DNA of 64,000 nucleotides from Tenacibaculum sp. MAR_2009_124 (GCF_900105455.1 NZ_FNSF01000005.1:620001-684000); one strand, 5' to 3'; counted from the first letter of the stretch, positions 15,784 to 26,141 are shown. Notes: generated by a model not told the origin, from the letters alone. Numbers and translations: made by a program.

Positions 15784-16458
15784 TTATTCGTTTTCTTCGA
15801 TGAACTTTAGCATTATCTGGTCATTATTGCAGTATGCCTTTTCATAAGAATTAATCTCTTTTAACTCAAAATAGAAAGCTGAAGTTAATAGCCTATTCTT
15901 AATATTTATTAAGTTTAATATAAATATCATAGGGGAAATCTTTGCTTCACTGTCTAATCTATTAGTTATAAATAAACTTGAATACACGTTCTCATGAACT
16001 TTTCTACTATCTATATAGGCCATTTGTTCAGAATTGAAGTATTCAATTAATTTAGCATCATTCAAAGCATCAATCCTACTTATTTTATTTATAGGCCAAC
16101 TTTTATATGAATTATTAAATATTTTCTCTAAGTCCTGCTTCTCTTTTAAAGATATTGTTTTTTCAGGCTTAAAAAATATAGCGAAATTATCAAGATCTTT
16201 TTGATTAATATTGTTTAGCTCAATATTCGATTCCAAATATACACCTATAATATCTCTATCAAGAATGTTTGTTTTTTTTAATTTGTCTTTCACTTTAGTA
16301 TTAGAATAACACTCAAACCATGCTTTTAATTTTGGAAAAATAATGTTTAACTCTTTTTCTTTTGATAAAAAGATTTTACCATCTCTATTACTTTTACATC
16401 CAATTATAAAAATCATAAAAGTAGAAACAAGTAAAAAAATAATATTCTTAAATTCCAT
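15784..16458 (-). CDS. Hypothetical lipoprotein
   Basis: 224 residues. The lipobox FMIFIIGCKS places the lipidated Cys at about residue 21. The mature part is Lys/Asn/Ile-rich with no recognised domain (e.g. ELNIIFPKLKAWFECYSNTK). Its AT content is higher than that of surrounding housekeeping genes, as expected for an accessory gene. Confidence 0.6.
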   Translation of the reverse strand: MEFKNIIFLLVSTFMIFIIGCKSNRDGKIFLSKEKELNIIFPKLKAWFECYSNTKVKDKLKKTNILDRDIIGVYLESNIELNNINQKDLDNFAIFFKPEKTISLKEKQDLEKIFNNSYKSWPINKISRIDALNDAKLIEYFNSEQMAYIDSRKVHENVYSSLFITNRLDSEAKISPMIFILNLINIKNRLLTSAFYFELKEINSYEKAYCNNDQIMLKFIEENE

Positions 16459-16671
16459 AGTCAGTTTTAATTACGGCTAATTTTCGTCTACAAAGACATT
16501 GCATGTTTTAGTACTAAAGTTAGCGAATTTAATTCCAATACTTATCTTTCAATACTTTAATCAATAAGCTCAGATAGAGTGGTCATCTCCTTCGACAATA
16601 ACTTCTCAATTTTGTTTGTCATTTATTTCAGATAAATAAACTTCAGTCATTTTAAAATTCTCGATTAGTTT

Positions 16672-17019
16672 TTACCATAAATGAGGTTTTGTAAAATAAA
16701 GCCAACCACACCATAGAGTCCAAAAACAGCTAAATAAAGACCCGATTAAGAAAAATATCATTCGGAACCTTTTGATTCCAATTTTATTTTTGAAATAATA
16801 CCAATCAAACAATTCTAATAGAGTTCCAACTGAATAAAAAACATTTGCTCCGATTCCCCAAATCACAATTCCGATTATATCGTCTATAGTCCAAAAAAAA
16901 TCTGTTCTTGAAATCCCATCATAAATTGCAAAAAAACCGAAAAGTCCAACAGCTACATTGTAAATCCATCTTTTAGATTCCCACCATTTAATGTTTGTTT
17001 TTAGTTCTTCTATTGTCAT
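16672..17019 (-). CDS. Small hypothetical membrane protein
   Basis: 115 residues with three or four membrane segments (YNVAVGLFGFFAIYDGIS; IIGIVIWGIGANVFYSVGTL; FRMIFFLIGSLFSCFWTLWC) and a short cytoplasmic N-terminus. Trp-rich. No family recognised. No operon partner. Confidence 0.55.
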   Translation of the reverse strand: MTIEELKTNIKWWESKRWIYNVAVGLFGFFAIYDGISRTDFFWTIDDIIGIVIWGIGANVFYSVGTLLELFDWYYFKNKIGIKRFRMIFFLIGSLFSCFWTLWCGWLYFTKPHLW

Positions 17020-17193
17020 TTTCTCAAATTAACCACTAGACCATGATTAGCTAGAAATTTAAAATTACTGAATTTCCGAGTAAGAACTTAATCATACTTT
17101 TTATTTTGTCATATTTTACCTGCTTAACAGATGATAATAATGATATTAGTAATGCCGAAGGGCCTATTACTTCTTGTTTATTAAGTATCAGGT

Positions 17194-17565
17194 TTATTCT
17201 TTGGGGTTTGTATCTATTACTATTGCATTTGTTAACTCACTTTCCGTTGGTTTATGAAATTCTCCTTCCATAAAATCAAGTATTACATCACATTTTCGAT
17301 CAGAAATACTTTTTGCTAATTCCCATATTTGTTTTTCGCATCGTTCGACTCTCTCCATTATCCATTTTAGACTCATCGATTTAGGTAGATCATCTCCATA
17401 CAATCTCCACATCCAGTCATCTATCGACAAGTGTATTCCTTGAACTTCATCCGTTAATTTCTTCGAATATGTTGATTTTCCAACCCCTTGAGGTCCAAAA
17501 ACAATATGTATTTTACCCATTCTTTTTTTCATTCTATAGTTCTTCGTCTTGCTTGCATTTAACAT
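17194..17565 (-). CDS. Short P-loop NTPase, probably truncated
   Basis: 123 residues at most. The Walker A GPQGVGKST lies near the N-terminus, and the more likely start is one of the internal Met codons (MKKRMGKIHIVFGPQG). The following DEVQGIHLSIDDWMWRL fits small AAA-type or nucleoside-kinase-like P-loop proteins. Relatives usually run to 150-170 residues and end with a base-binding and lid region that is absent here, because the frame stops at IVIDTNPKE. A truncated gene or a compact kinase are both possible. Confidence 0.5.
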   Translation of the reverse strand: MLNASKTKNYRMKKRMGKIHIVFGPQGVGKSTYSKKLTDEVQGIHLSIDDWMWRLYGDDLPKSMSLKWIMERVERCEKQIWELAKSISDRKCDVILDFMEGEFHKPTESELTNAIVIDTNPKE

Positions 17566-18071
17566 TTTAAATTTACATACTCATCAAGCCTGCTTGAGAT
17601 GTAAAAATCTAAATAACTACTCCAAGCCCATTCAAAATAAATAATTGAGATTCAACCTTATTCTTAAAGTAACAAATCATTAATCCTAAAAAACAAAAAC
17701 AAGGATTAAGTGCATAAATTGCTTATCATAAAATAAGGGTAATATCAGTTTTACTAAGGCTTTGTTTTCGATTTAAACACTCACCCGAGCAGTAATCGTA
17801 AAAAGAAGGAATCTTACAGAAGTCAGAAATACAATGAAGAGAGCCATTTGTCCTATATCAAAAGTGACTTCAGTAATTATTCCAATTATTACGGTCCTGG
17901 CCGATGCTTTATTTATCTTTACCGCATTTCCAAGTCTTTTTATTAACACCAATACCTTTTCATATACTTCCTACTTATCAACAACTTATATTAAGCATTG
18001 TTTGAAATTACAAATGATCAGAATATCGAAAATATCTAAATTTTATGTGAATGGATGTCTTTCATATAAGC
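17566..18071. other. About 500 bp with no convincing gene
   Basis: AT-rich sequence between the P-loop gene and the terminator at 18072. One frame of about 100 codons crosses it on the plus strand, but it runs through the terminator hairpin and has no family resemblance. A minus-strand frame around 17780-17960 (containing KVLVLIKRLGNAV) lacks a start and may be a gene remnant. Confidence 0.4.
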
Positions 18072-18103
18072 AAAAAAGAGAGTTGAAAAATCAACTCTCT
18101 TTT
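18072..18103 (-). terminator. Intrinsic terminator of the 18126 lipoprotein gene
   Basis: A perfect 13-bp stem (AAAAGAGAGTTGA/TCAACTCTCTTTT, loop AAAA) with flanking A- and T-runs. It is placed 23 bp past the minus-strand stop codon and can work in both directions. Confidence 0.85.
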
Positions 18104-18125
18104 ATAAATCACAAATATAATTTCA

Positions 18126-18647
18126 TTAATATTTTACGCTGAAAGACGCCTCAGTAAAATTAAAGTCCGCCTCAACTGTCTCATTTCCGTTATCATATTG
18201 GCAATGAGTAAGCCTTCCTGAAAAATCACCAGAAATCGTACTTCCATCGTTAGATGTTGTAACCAAAACAATGTTACTAGGAGTATTAACACAATCCCAT
18301 GCAGAAACCCAAGGGCTATAAACATAGCGTTGCCCTGCAGCTTCATATAGTATCTCTGCTAAAGAACCAGTACCTACTTTATCTTTCAAAATTGAAACAG
18401 TAATAACCTCATTAGTAGCACCGTCAACAGTTCCTGTTAATTTAATAGCACCTCCCAAATCTTTGTATACATGGTAATCATTCTCCCCAACAACAACTTG
18501 GTTGAAAATTACTTCCCTACCGTTAATTGTCATTTTAATTTCGTTCTTAAAAGACGAGTCTGGATTTGTTTCCTCATCATTACCTGAGCATGATGAAAAT
18601 ACGATAATACTTAAAAGTAAAAATGTTTTGAATAATACTTTTTTCAT
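18126..18647 (-). CDS. Hypothetical lipoprotein
   Basis: 173 residues from the second ATG (MKKVLFKTFLL); an ATG three codons upstream is possible but is less like a signal peptide. The lipobox IVFSSCSG is followed by an acidic linker NDEETNPDSS. The mature domain looks all-beta (KMTINGREVIFNQVVVGEND; ISGDFSGRLTHCQYDNGN), similar in layout to small flavobacterial lipoproteins with a single beta-sandwich. No function assigned. A TAnnTTTG promoter box is found just upstream. Confidence 0.7.
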   Translation of the reverse strand: MKKVLFKTFLLLSIIVFSSCSGNDEETNPDSSFKNEIKMTINGREVIFNQVVVGENDYHVYKDLGGAIKLTGTVDGATNEVITVSILKDKVGTGSLAEILYEAAGQRYVYSPWVSAWDCVNTPSNIVLVTTSNDGSTISGDFSGRLTHCQYDNGNETVEADFNFTEASFSVKY

Positions 18648-18669
18648 AGTTTGCATATTTAAATTTCGG

Positions 18670-18677
18670 CAAACATA
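18670..18677 (-). promoter_or_regulatory. Promoter -7 box for the 18126 lipoprotein gene
   Basis: TATGTTTG on the minus strand fits TAnnTTTG and ends 22 bp before the chosen ATG at 18647. Confidence 0.45.
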
Positions 18678-18736
18678 TGTTATAAAAAATAAAAAGAGGA
18701 ATGCATATTGTTAAAATAATACACTCCCCTTTGTAA

Positions 18737-21700
18737 CTAGTTCTTTATAATTCTTTTAGATATTTTTTTCTCTCCAAATTCATCAAACAATTCTACTATA
18801 TAAATAGTATTGCTCGAAAGTTTAGATATGTTTATGGAAGTTCCTTGAACCTTAGATTCGTATACTTTTTTCCCAGTAACATCGAATATTTTTACATTTA
18901 AATTAGAATCAGCTCCTTTTATATATAATATTTCAGAAGCTGGATTAGGATACATTTTTAACGTTGAAGTTAAATTCGGTTTGCTCTCCACGGTCGCTCT
19001 AAGTAATGTATTGGTAATATTTACCGTATAATCTTCTACTTCTCCATAGGCAAACGAAGCTTCACATGCAGTTGGCGTAGCATTGTATTTCATTACAATT
19101 CTCATACGTGTAGCTCCGAGGCTAGCCGAAGATGGTACTATAAATGATCCATTTATCGAAGCGTCTTTTGATCTACTTTTTGTCCAAACCGTTTCTCCAG
19201 CATCTGCAAAGTCACCATCCTGATTATAATCAATAAACACTCCGTATCCTTCACTGTAAATTGTTCCAACCCAAACTGGAGTTATCGATATGGTAGTTGA
19301 AGCTCCTCTAGTCAAACTTGTTGAGATTGACGTAAAATCTGAATAACCATTTCCTCCCGTGGAAGTATTATTGATAGACCCGATTCTTACGTTTCCAATA
19401 TACTCATCAGCAACACTATTTCCTTTTGAAGAACAATACGTTAATGAGTTTCCTGGAGTAGTTACGTTCACTGTATTACTTGATACAGAAACATTACCCG
19501 CCGCGTCTTTTGCTTTTACTGTAAAAATGTAAGAAGTGCTTGCTTGTAATCCGCTAACTTGATATGTGGTTGTAGTAACAGTGGTAAGCTTGGTTGCTCC
19601 TTTAAAAACATCATAGCCTGTTACACCAATATTATCAGTTGAAGCAGTCCAACTTAAACGTAACGACGTTTGAGAAATACTACTAGCAGTTAAATTACCT
19701 GGAGCAGTTGGAGCTTGGGTATCGGAACCTCCACCGCCAGTTGTAATACGAGCATCATCCACAGCAATATCACTTGACCAACCATTTCCTGTTTTACCTA
19801 CAATTCTTAGTTTCATTTTCTTTCCGAGATAAGATGCTAAATTGACTGAAACTGAATTCCACTGATTTCCTTTACTTCCCGAAGTTGTCCAAACATCTGA
19901 CCAACTAAACCCATCTAATGATGCTTTTATCGTCAATGATCCAATATTACTTCCGTACATATGATTTTTAAATGCAAAAGATGCCGATGTTTTTCCTGTT
20001 AAATCGATACAAGGGCTTTCCAAAATAGCAGTTGCGTTATGCCCAATTTGTCCAGCACTATTGTTCGTTGATGCCTCCAAAAACATATAATATGAGCCTT
20101 GCGCAGCCGAACTTGGTCCAGTACTCGACGAAGGAGTTCCTCCGCTATCTCTTACCCAATTTCCATCATCACCTGTTACTTGTGTCCATCCATCGCCAGA
20201 TTCAAACCCTTGGCTATACGGAAAAGATGATATCGTAGAAGAGCATGATAATTGAATATCTGTAGTCGTTGCTGTTATGGTATTACTAGACAGTGATGTA
20301 TTACCTGCTGCGTCTTTCGCTTTTACGTAAAAAGAATAGGTCGTTTGAGGCGATAGCCCAGTTACATTAAATGTAGTGCTATTCGCGGTTGCTATTTTAA
20401 TTGACCCTCTGTATATATCATATCCTGTAACTCCTATGTTATCGCTTGAAGCCGTCCAATTTAGTGTTAAAAAAGTACCGTTTATAGCACTAGCTACTAA
20501 GTTGGTTGGTTTCGTTGGTGCCTGATTATCGACAACATTATTATTTAAGATAGTAATTACACTTCCATTTGATGGATTCCATATATCCAATCCAGCGGGA
20601 GTTGTGAAAGGGTTAGAGTTGGAAACCGAGCCAACACTATTAGCATTGTCAACTTTTACCGTTCTAACTTCAATTTTGTTCGCATCAACAAATATCCATT
20701 TAAACTGATTGAAAGTCGCATTATTTCGAGTCCATCCTTTAGCATCATTTGACGAACGAAGTGGTGCTCCCCAACATCCTTCACCAACATATACGGTTCC
20801 GTTTGTATTATCTCTAACAAAACCTTCCTCACATCCTGATCCACCTGAACATGGTTTCATTGGCCATGTAGATTTTACCGTATGCGAATCAGATTCAAAC
20901 ACTAAATTTACTCCGTTATTATAAAACAACTGAGCCCAGTTTGAATATTCATCATTTCCTTCTGACTTCGAAGAAACATGAGGTCGCATAGGCTTATGGT
21001 ATTGAGCCGATTTCCAAATAGAATTGTTCGCACTCAGTTTTTGACTTAACCAAGAACCTTGGCTTCCTCCTGCAGAAATTTCAGAATTCAACGTGAAAAT
21101 TGTATACAAATTACTTCCAAAAGTAATATCATAATAAACACTAGTTGAGGGTACATTAAACAAATGATACACACTATTGTTAGAATCTTCATGATTTCCT
21201 CTTGCCGGCACAATAGGAAACATTCTACCATCACTAGCCGTGGTATTTTGCCAATCATCAAGCCAGTTTTTCCATTCTGTACTTGAATCACCATTGGTCA
21301 TGTCACCTCCAAAGAATACCGCAGTAGGCTTTAACTTAGAAACTAAAGTATTCGCATTTCTTCGAGGGGTTCTGTTATTCCTAGAATCTCCTCCTGCAAT
21401 AAATGACATCTTTTGATTATTACTAGGGGCAGTTTTAAACCAGAAGCGACTACTGGTTCCTTGACTATCTCTAATAACAAAATAGTAATTGGTGTTTGGG
21501 GTTAAACCAGTCAATTTAGCAAAGGTATTACTCATTCCTTTGTAAGAAACTGAACGATCTACCGTTTTTGAGCTTGGATAACTTGACCAGTTTGTTCCGT
21601 AATCTGTAGTGCCATAATGCACTTTAGGACTTGTACCAGAAATCTGATTCCAACCAATCATAATTGTGGTAGATGGATTATCGGTAATAATTAATCGGTA

Positions 21701-21766
21701 CTTGTCGTTGGACGAATAAGTTGTGAAGGTTACTAGAAGTAGTAACCACAACATAATTGTTTTCAT
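18737..21766 (-). CDS. Secreted purple-acid-phosphatase-like metallophosphatase with T9SS tail
   Basis: 1009 residues. Order: signal peptide (1-19); N-terminal fibronectin-III-like domain of purple acid phosphatases (about 25-115); metallophosphoesterase domain (about 118-375) with metal motifs GGDSRN, FFGGDMTNGD, ARGNHED and the two late histidines in QYHKPMRPH and ESDSHTVK; a fibronectin III domain (about 415-500); a MAM/jelly-roll-like domain (about 510-680); a second fibronectin III domain (about 690-770); a GEVED domain ending AYGEVEDYTVNI; and a type-A Por secretion tail from about residue 935 (LKMYPNPASEILYIKG). It is expected to hydrolyse phosphate esters outside the cell or on its surface, supporting phosphate acquisition. 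The two fibronectin domains are similar to each other (SWTASTDNIGVTGYD) and arose by duplication. Confidence 0.88.
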   Translation of the reverse strand: MKTIMLWLLLLVTFTTYSSNDKYRLIITDNPSTTIMIGWNQISGTSPKVHYGTTDYGTNWSSYPSSKTVDRSVSYKGMSNTFAKLTGLTPNTNYYFVIRDSQGTSSRFWFKTAPSNNQKMSFIAGGDSRNNRTPRRNANTLVSKLKPTAVFFGGDMTNGDSSTEWKNWLDDWQNTTASDGRMFPIVPARGNHEDSNNSVYHLFNVPSTSVYYDITFGSNLYTIFTLNSEISAGGSQGSWLSQKLSANNSIWKSAQYHKPMRPHVSSKSEGNDEYSNWAQLFYNNGVNLVFESDSHTVKSTWPMKPCSGGSGCEEGFVRDNTNGTVYVGEGCWGAPLRSSNDAKGWTRNNATFNQFKWIFVDANKIEVRTVKVDNANSVGSVSNSNPFTTPAGLDIWNPSNGSVITILNNNVVDNQAPTKPTNLVASAINGTFLTLNWTASSDNIGVTGYDIYRGSIKIATANSTTFNVTGLSPQTTYSFYVKAKDAAGNTSLSSNTITATTTDIQLSCSSTISSFPYSQGFESGDGWTQVTGDDGNWVRDSGGTPSSSTGPSSAAQGSYYMFLEASTNNSAGQIGHNATAILESPCIDLTGKTSASFAFKNHMYGSNIGSLTIKASLDGFSWSDVWTTSGSKGNQWNSVSVNLASYLGKKMKLRIVGKTGNGWSSDIAVDDARITTGGGGSDTQAPTAPGNLTASSISQTSLRLSWTASTDNIGVTGYDVFKGATKLTTVTTTTYQVSGLQASTSYIFTVKAKDAAGNVSVSSNTVNVTTPGNSLTYCSSKGNSVADEYIGNVRIGSINNTSTGGNGYSDFTSISTSLTRGASTTISITPVWVGTIYSEGYGVFIDYNQDGDFADAGETVWTKSRSKDASINGSFIVPSSASLGATRMRIVMKYNATPTACEASFAYGEVEDYTVNITNTLLRATVESKPNLTSTLKMYPNPASEILYIKGADSNLNVKIFDVTGKKVYESKVQGTSINISKLSSNTIYIVELFDEFGEKKISKRIIKN

Positions 21767-21940
21767 AAGGAAGGGTATTTTGGTTAGTATTATTATAACA
21801 CATGCAAATATATTTTTACATGTTAAGAGTATATAACTAAAAAAAACAATTAATAGTATAATAATCTATGAAAGAAGATGTTAACTATTAATAAATGATT
21901 TTCTAACCAATATTTAACCATAGGCGAATACACTCATTTC

Positions 21941-21948
21941 TATATTTG
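21941..21948 (+). promoter_or_regulatory. Promoter -7 box for the 21964 membrane protein gene
   Basis: TATATTTG fits TAnnTTTG and lies 15 bp before the ATG at 21964. Confidence 0.45.
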
Positions 21949-21963
21949 CCGAAATCTTTAAGT

Positions 21964-22836
21964 ATGAAAAACTCAACCCTTCTGCGTATTTTAAAGATTA
22001 GCTCTTTTTTAATTTTTTTAGGAAGAGCTTATCAACATTTGTTCTGGGATGCTCCATTTAGAAGCTTCTTCTGGGATCAACATCTATTAGAACCTATTGT
22101 AACCAGTGTTTTTGGTGTTTCTTGGCAATCGTATGTTACCAATTTAAACACAGATCATGCAATTCAGTTTTTAACACGAAGTACAGGAGTACTTTATAGC
22201 TTATGTGCAGTAATTTCTTTAACTATTAACGAAAAATCTAAACGTTGGATGTATTCTGTTTTAAAATTAGGTTCAGTAAGTTTAATTCTTTTAGCATTAT
22301 TATTAACTAAAGAGAAGTTCTATCATTTGGTTATGTTCTTTGAGCATACCATTCAATTTGGAGTTCCAGTAGCTTTAATCTATTTTCTAAAGAGTAAAAA
22401 TCAAGATATTCTAGTATTGTGCTTGAAAATGGTTATCGCCTTCGCCTTCACTTGTCATGGAATGTATGCTTTAGGCTATTTTTACCCACTTCCTGGCAAC
22501 TTTGTAACCATGACCTTAAACATATTGCCTATACAAGAAGAAATGGCTAAAAACATGCTCTTTTTAGCTGGTATATTAGATTTTGTAATAGCCATCGCCA
22601 TTTTTATTCCAAGAATTACTAAAATCGCTTTACTATATGCTGCTTTTTGGGGATTCGCAACCGCTTTAGCCCGTATCCTCAGTGGCTTCCACTATGATGT
22701 TTCTTTGAGTATTATACATCAATATTTATATCTGGTAATTTATCGATTACCTCACGGCATTATTCCTTTATTAGTTTATTTTCTAATAAGGCAACCTATC
22801 AAAAGCACTAGGATTACTAACCTAGTTTCTGTTTAA
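21964..22836 (+). CDS. Multi-pass membrane protein of unknown function
   Basis: 290 residues from ATG 21964 (MKNSTLLRILK). A TTG-initiated extension to 21946 begins inside the promoter box, so I reject it. About eight membrane helices are seen, with conserved-looking charged loops (GRAYQHLFWDAPFRSFFWD; LSGFHYDVSLSIIHQYLYL). His and Trp residues near the membrane ends could bind cofactor, but no named family is recognised. Confidence 0.65.
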   Translation: MKNSTLLRILKISSFLIFLGRAYQHLFWDAPFRSFFWDQHLLEPIVTSVFGVSWQSYVTNLNTDHAIQFLTRSTGVLYSLCAVISLTINEKSKRWMYSVLKLGSVSLILLALLLTKEKFYHLVMFFEHTIQFGVPVALIYFLKSKNQDILVLCLKMVIAFAFTCHGMYALGYFYPLPGNFVTMTLNILPIQEEMAKNMLFLAGILDFVIAIAIFIPRITKIALLYAAFWGFATALARILSGFHYDVSLSIIHQYLYLVIYRLPHGIIPLLVYFLIRQPIKSTRITNLVSV

Positions 22837-22855
22837 TTTTATCATAATTATGATA

Positions 22856-22884
22856 AAAAAAGCGAACCTTAGGGTTCGCTTTTG
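22856..22884. terminator. Bidirectional terminator between convergent genes
   Basis: A stem of AAAGCGAACC/GGTTCGCTTT with loop TTAG, preceded by A-run and followed by TTTT, lies between the convergent stop codons at 22836 and 22900. Confidence 0.8.
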
Positions 22885-22899
22885 TGTTTTATAGCTTTA

Positions 22900-23403
22900 T
22901 TACTCTATGTTTAATGTTATCGGCAACGTATATCCCGTTCTAACAACTTTCCCTTTTTGTCTCCCTGGTTCCATTTTTGGTAGTAGTTTAGCTATTCGAA
23001 TAGCCTCTTTCTCTATAACTGGATGAGAAGCCCTTGCAGTTATATCTTCAGCCATTCCACCTGTACCAATTTGAAACATCAAATAAATTATTTTCCTTCC
23101 TGATTTAATTCTAATACATCTTTCTTCATATTCGTTGGTCTCTTTATTCAGTATTTGTTTCTTTTCAATACAATTAAAAATATCCATATTGAAAGCTTCC
23201 AAGACATGTTCATTCATTTTTCTGTTCAAACACGCCTTCTTTCCTTTTTTACCCAACACATACTCACAGCCTGGAAAAATAGGCACTTCATTTATTACTG
23301 AAATAGGTATACTTTTAACTTCTTTATCACTATTATTATTGTTTTCTTTTTGCCCGTATATAGATATAGAGATAAAAAGAATAATACATACTACGTGTTT
23401 CAT
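22900..23403 (-). CDS. Secreted TonB C-terminal-domain-like protein
   Basis: 167 residues with a signal peptide (MKHVVCIILFISISIYG). The EVPIFPGCE motif and the C-terminal alpha/beta region (IRIAKLLPKMEPGRQKGKVV, then YTLPITLNIE) are those of the TonB-C-like domains that many flavobacteria carry in small periplasmic proteins. There is no membrane anchor or Pro-rich linker, so it is not a classical TonB. It probably binds peptide or outer-membrane protein segments in the periplasm. Confidence 0.65.
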   Translation of the reverse strand: MKHVVCIILFISISIYGQKENNNNSDKEVKSIPISVINEVPIFPGCEYVLGKKGKKACLNRKMNEHVLEAFNMDIFNCIEKKQILNKETNEYEERCIRIKSGRKIIYLMFQIGTGGMAEDITARASHPVIEKEAIRIAKLLPKMEPGRQKGKVVRTGYTLPITLNIE

Positions 23404-23551
23404 AAGAATCGCTTTTAAATCGAACCAAATATGAGTTAAATAATAGCACTTAATTATTCTATCTATTATCTGTAGCGGTAAGGTTATTATTTGCTTGATG
23501 TTATACTATTCTCGCTAATAGCAAGGGTCAGATATATTAATGCATTAAAAT

Positions 23552-23582
23552 AAAAAAATCCAAAACAAATGTTTTGGATTTT
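23552..23582 (-). terminator. Terminator of the atp operon
   Basis: A 12-bp stem (AAAATCCAAAAC/GTTTTGGATTTT, loop AAAT) with a T-run on the minus strand, 24 bp after the atpG stop codon. Confidence 0.85.
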
Positions 23583-23605
23583 CAATATTATATAGAATAT
23601 TATTC

Positions 23606-24466
23606 TTAGTTATTCAATGCCTCTGCACCACCAACGATTTCAAGAATTTCGTTTGTAATTGCAGCTTGACGAGCTTTGTTATAAGTTAATAATAACTCAT
23701 CGCGTAATTCCGTAGCATTATCTGTTGCTTTATGCATTGCAGTCATACGAGCCCCGTGTTCGGCAGCAAATGAATCACGAATAGCCTTGTATAATTGCGT
23801 TTTTAATGATTTAGGAATTAACTCTAAAACAATCTCTTCTTTTGAAGGTTCGAAAATGTAATCTAAGTTTACGTTTTCATCACTTTCAATAGGCTTAATT
23901 GGTAAAAATTGCTCTACTTGAACAATTTGAGTAGCTGCATTTTTAAATCTGTTATAAATGATTTCGATTTTGTCATACGAACCATCAACATACAAATTCA
24001 TTAGCTGTTCAGCAACTCCAGAAACATTATCAAAAGTTAACTCATCGAAAATATCATTTCTATTTTCAATTACGTTATGCTCTTTAGATAAAATATCGTT
24101 TCCTTTTTTACCAATAGTAAGGATATCTACAGCAACTCCGTTATATTTTTCATTGATTGTTTTAACCGTTCCTTTAATAATAGACGAGTTAAAACCACCA
24201 CATAATCCTCTATTTGAAGTTATCGTAACCAATAATACTTTTTTAACTTCTCTTTCTGTAGAATAAGCTCCACCTGCATCACTATCTAGAGTAGCACTTA
24301 AGCTCTGCAATAACTCTGTAAGCTTAGATGAATATGGACGCATTGCCGTAATAGCATCTTGAGCTTTTTTCAACTTTGCAGCCGATACCATTTTCATGGC
24401 AGAGGTAATCTGCATTGTTGATTTAATAGAACTAATTCTGTTACGTATTTCTTTTAAGTTTGCCAT
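23606..24466 (-). CDS. atpG: ATP synthase F1 gamma subunit
   Basis: 286 residues, the full family length. The N-terminal helix MANLKEIRNRISSIKSTMQI followed by TSAMKMVSAAKLKKAQ and the C-terminal DNATELRDELLLTYNKARQA, then AAITNEILEIVGGAEAL, form the coiled-coil rotor shaft, and RGLCGGFNSS marks the Rossmann-like core. The subunit couples c-ring rotation to the catalytic alpha3-beta3 hexamer. It is the last gene of this atp operon; beta and epsilon are not in this window. It is separated from atpA by a 73-bp spacer that holds a large hairpin. Confidence 0.96.
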   Translation of the reverse strand: MANLKEIRNRISSIKSTMQITSAMKMVSAAKLKKAQDAITAMRPYSSKLTELLQSLSATLDSDAGGAYSTEREVKKVLLVTITSNRGLCGGFNSSIIKGTVKTINEKYNGVAVDILTIGKKGNDILSKEHNVIENRNDIFDELTFDNVSGVAEQLMNLYVDGSYDKIEIIYNRFKNAATQIVQVEQFLPIKPIESDENVNLDYIFEPSKEEIVLELIPKSLKTQLYKAIRDSFAAEHGARMTAMHKATDNATELRDELLLTYNKARQAAITNEILEIVGGAEALNN

Positions 24467-24479
24467 ACTCGTAGTTATT

Positions 24480-24529
24480 TAGTATTGAGTATTGAGCATT
24501 GAGAAATTTCATCTCAACACTCAACACTA
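24480..24529 (-). repeat. Intercistronic hairpin between atpA and atpG
   Basis: Arms of 17 nt (24480-24496 TAGTATTGAGTATTGAG and 24513-24529) pair across the spacer with four A/C-type positions that become G-U pairs on the minus-strand RNA. The arms contain direct TATTGAG repeats. The position suggests an mRNA-processing or stability element, or a spread intergenic repeat. Confidence 0.55.
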
Positions 24530-24539
24530 AAATATTTTA

Positions 24540-26120
24540 TTAAGCTGAAAATTTTGCTGAAATTTCTTTAGCTGCTTCAGTTAAAGTATCAATTACTTCA
24601 TCTGTTAATTTACCAGCTTTTAATGTATCTAATGTACCTCTATGCTTTGCATTTAAGTACTCGATATAATCGCTTTCGAATTCTTTTACTTTATTTACTG
24701 GAACATCTCTTAATAAGTTCTTAGAACCTGCATAGATGATAGCAACTTGATCTTCCACAGTAAAAGGATCTCCTTGATTTTGCTTTAAGATCTCAACGTT
24801 ACGCTTACCTTTTTCAATTACATTTAAAGTAGCAGCATCTAAATCAGAACCAAACTTAGCAAATGCTTCTAATTCACGATATTGTGCTTGATCTAACTTT
24901 AACGTACCAGATACCTTCTTCATTGACTTAATCTGAGCAGAACCTCCTACACGCGATACAGAAATACCTACGTTAATTGCAGGACGAACCCCTGAGTTAA
25001 ATAAATCAGACTCTAAGAAAATCTGTCCATCAGTAATCGAAATTACGTTTGTTGGAATATATGCAGAAACGTCTCCCGCTTGAGTTTCAATAATTGGTAA
25101 TGCTGTTAAAGATCCACCACCTTTTACTTTACCTTTCAAAGACTCTGGTAAATCGTTCATTCCTCCAGCAATTTTATCATCATTGATAAGTTTTGCTGAA
25201 CGCTCTAATAATCTTGAGTGTAAATAAAATACATCACCAGGATATGCCTCACGTCCTGGAGGTCTTCTTAATAATAATGAAACCTCACGGTAAGCAACAG
25301 CTTGTTTTGATAAATCATCATAAACAATTAAAGCTGGTCTACCAGTATCACGGAAGTACTCTCCAATTGCAGCTCCTGCAAACGGTGCATATACTTGCAT
25401 TGGTGCAGGATCTGAAGCATTTGCAGCAACAATTGTTGTGTATGCTAACGCTCCTTTTTCTTCTAACATATTCGCTATTGCCGCAACAGTAGAAGCTTTT
25501 TGACCTATTGCTACATAAATACAGTAAACAGGCTCTCCAGCATCAAAAAATTCTTTTTGATTTAAGATAGTATCAATAGCAACAGTAGACTTACCAGTTT
25601 GTCGGTCACCAATAATTAATTCACGTTGACCACGTCCAACAGGGATCATTGCGTCAATCGACTTAATTCCTGTTTGCATAGGTTCTGTAACTGGCTCTCT
25701 ATAAATTACCCCAGGAGCTCTTCTCTCTAGTGGCATTTCGAAAGTTTCACCTTTAACAGGTCCTTTTCCATCGATAGGGTTTCCTAAGGTGTCAACTACA
25801 CGTCCAACAATACCTTCTCCTACTTTTAAAGAAGCAATTCTTTCTGTACGCTTTACAGTAGATCCTTCACTAATTCCTGTTGAAGGTCCTAATAATACAA
25901 CACCAACATTATCTTCTTCTAAGTTTAATACGATTGCTTCCAATCCGTTATCAAACTCAACCAATTCACCGTATTGTACATTTGACAAACCGTAAACACG
26001 AGCAATACCATCACCCACTTGTAATACAGTTCCAACTTCATTTAACGTAGCTTTCGCTTCGAAATTTGTTAATTGTTCCTTTAAAATTGCTGATACTTCA
26101 GCTGGTTTAATTGCTGCCAT
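24540..26120 (-). CDS. atpA: ATP synthase F1 alpha subunit
   Basis: 526 residues. Beta-barrel N-terminus; Walker [10 protein letters not shown] in [35 protein letters not shown]; the alpha/beta signature [17 protein letters not shown]; and a C-terminal helical domain. It forms the non-catalytic nucleotide-binding subunits of F1. It is 21 bp downstream of atpH. Confidence 0.97.
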   Translation of the reverse strand: MAAIKPAEVSAILKEQLTNFEAKATLNEVGTVLQVGDGIARVYGLSNVQYGELVEFDNGLEAIVLNLEEDNVGVVLLGPSTGISEGSTVKRTERIASLKVGEGIVGRVVDTLGNPIDGKGPVKGETFEMPLERRAPGVIYREPVTEPMQTGIKSIDAMIPVGRGQRELIIGDRQTGKSTVAIDTILNQKEFFDAGEPVYCIYVAIGQKASTVAAIANMLEEKGALAYTTIVAANASDPAPMQVYAPFAGAAIGEYFRDTGRPALIVYDDLSKQAVAYREVSLLLRRPPGREAYPGDVFYLHSRLLERSAKLINDDKIAGGMNDLPESLKGKVKGGGSLTALPIIETQAGDVSAYIPTNVISITDGQIFLESDLFNSGVRPAINVGISVSRVGGSAQIKSMKKVSGTLKLDQAQYRELEAFAKFGSDLDAATLNVIEKGKRNVEILKQNQGDPFTVEDQVAIIYAGSKNLLRDVPVNKVKEFESDYIEYLNAKHRGTLDTLKAGKLTDEVIDTLTEAAKEISAKFSA

Positions 26121-26141
26121 CTTATATCTTTTGATGTAAAA

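Noticed and set aside
17834..18142. Plus-strand frame of 102 codons
   Set aside because: It runs through the terminator hairpin at 18072-18103 and into the 3' end of a real minus-strand gene; no family resemblance.
25193..25492. Plus-strand frames opposite atpA, atpG and atpH
   Set aside because: Shadows of highly expressed, strongly biased genes; no start signal or homology.
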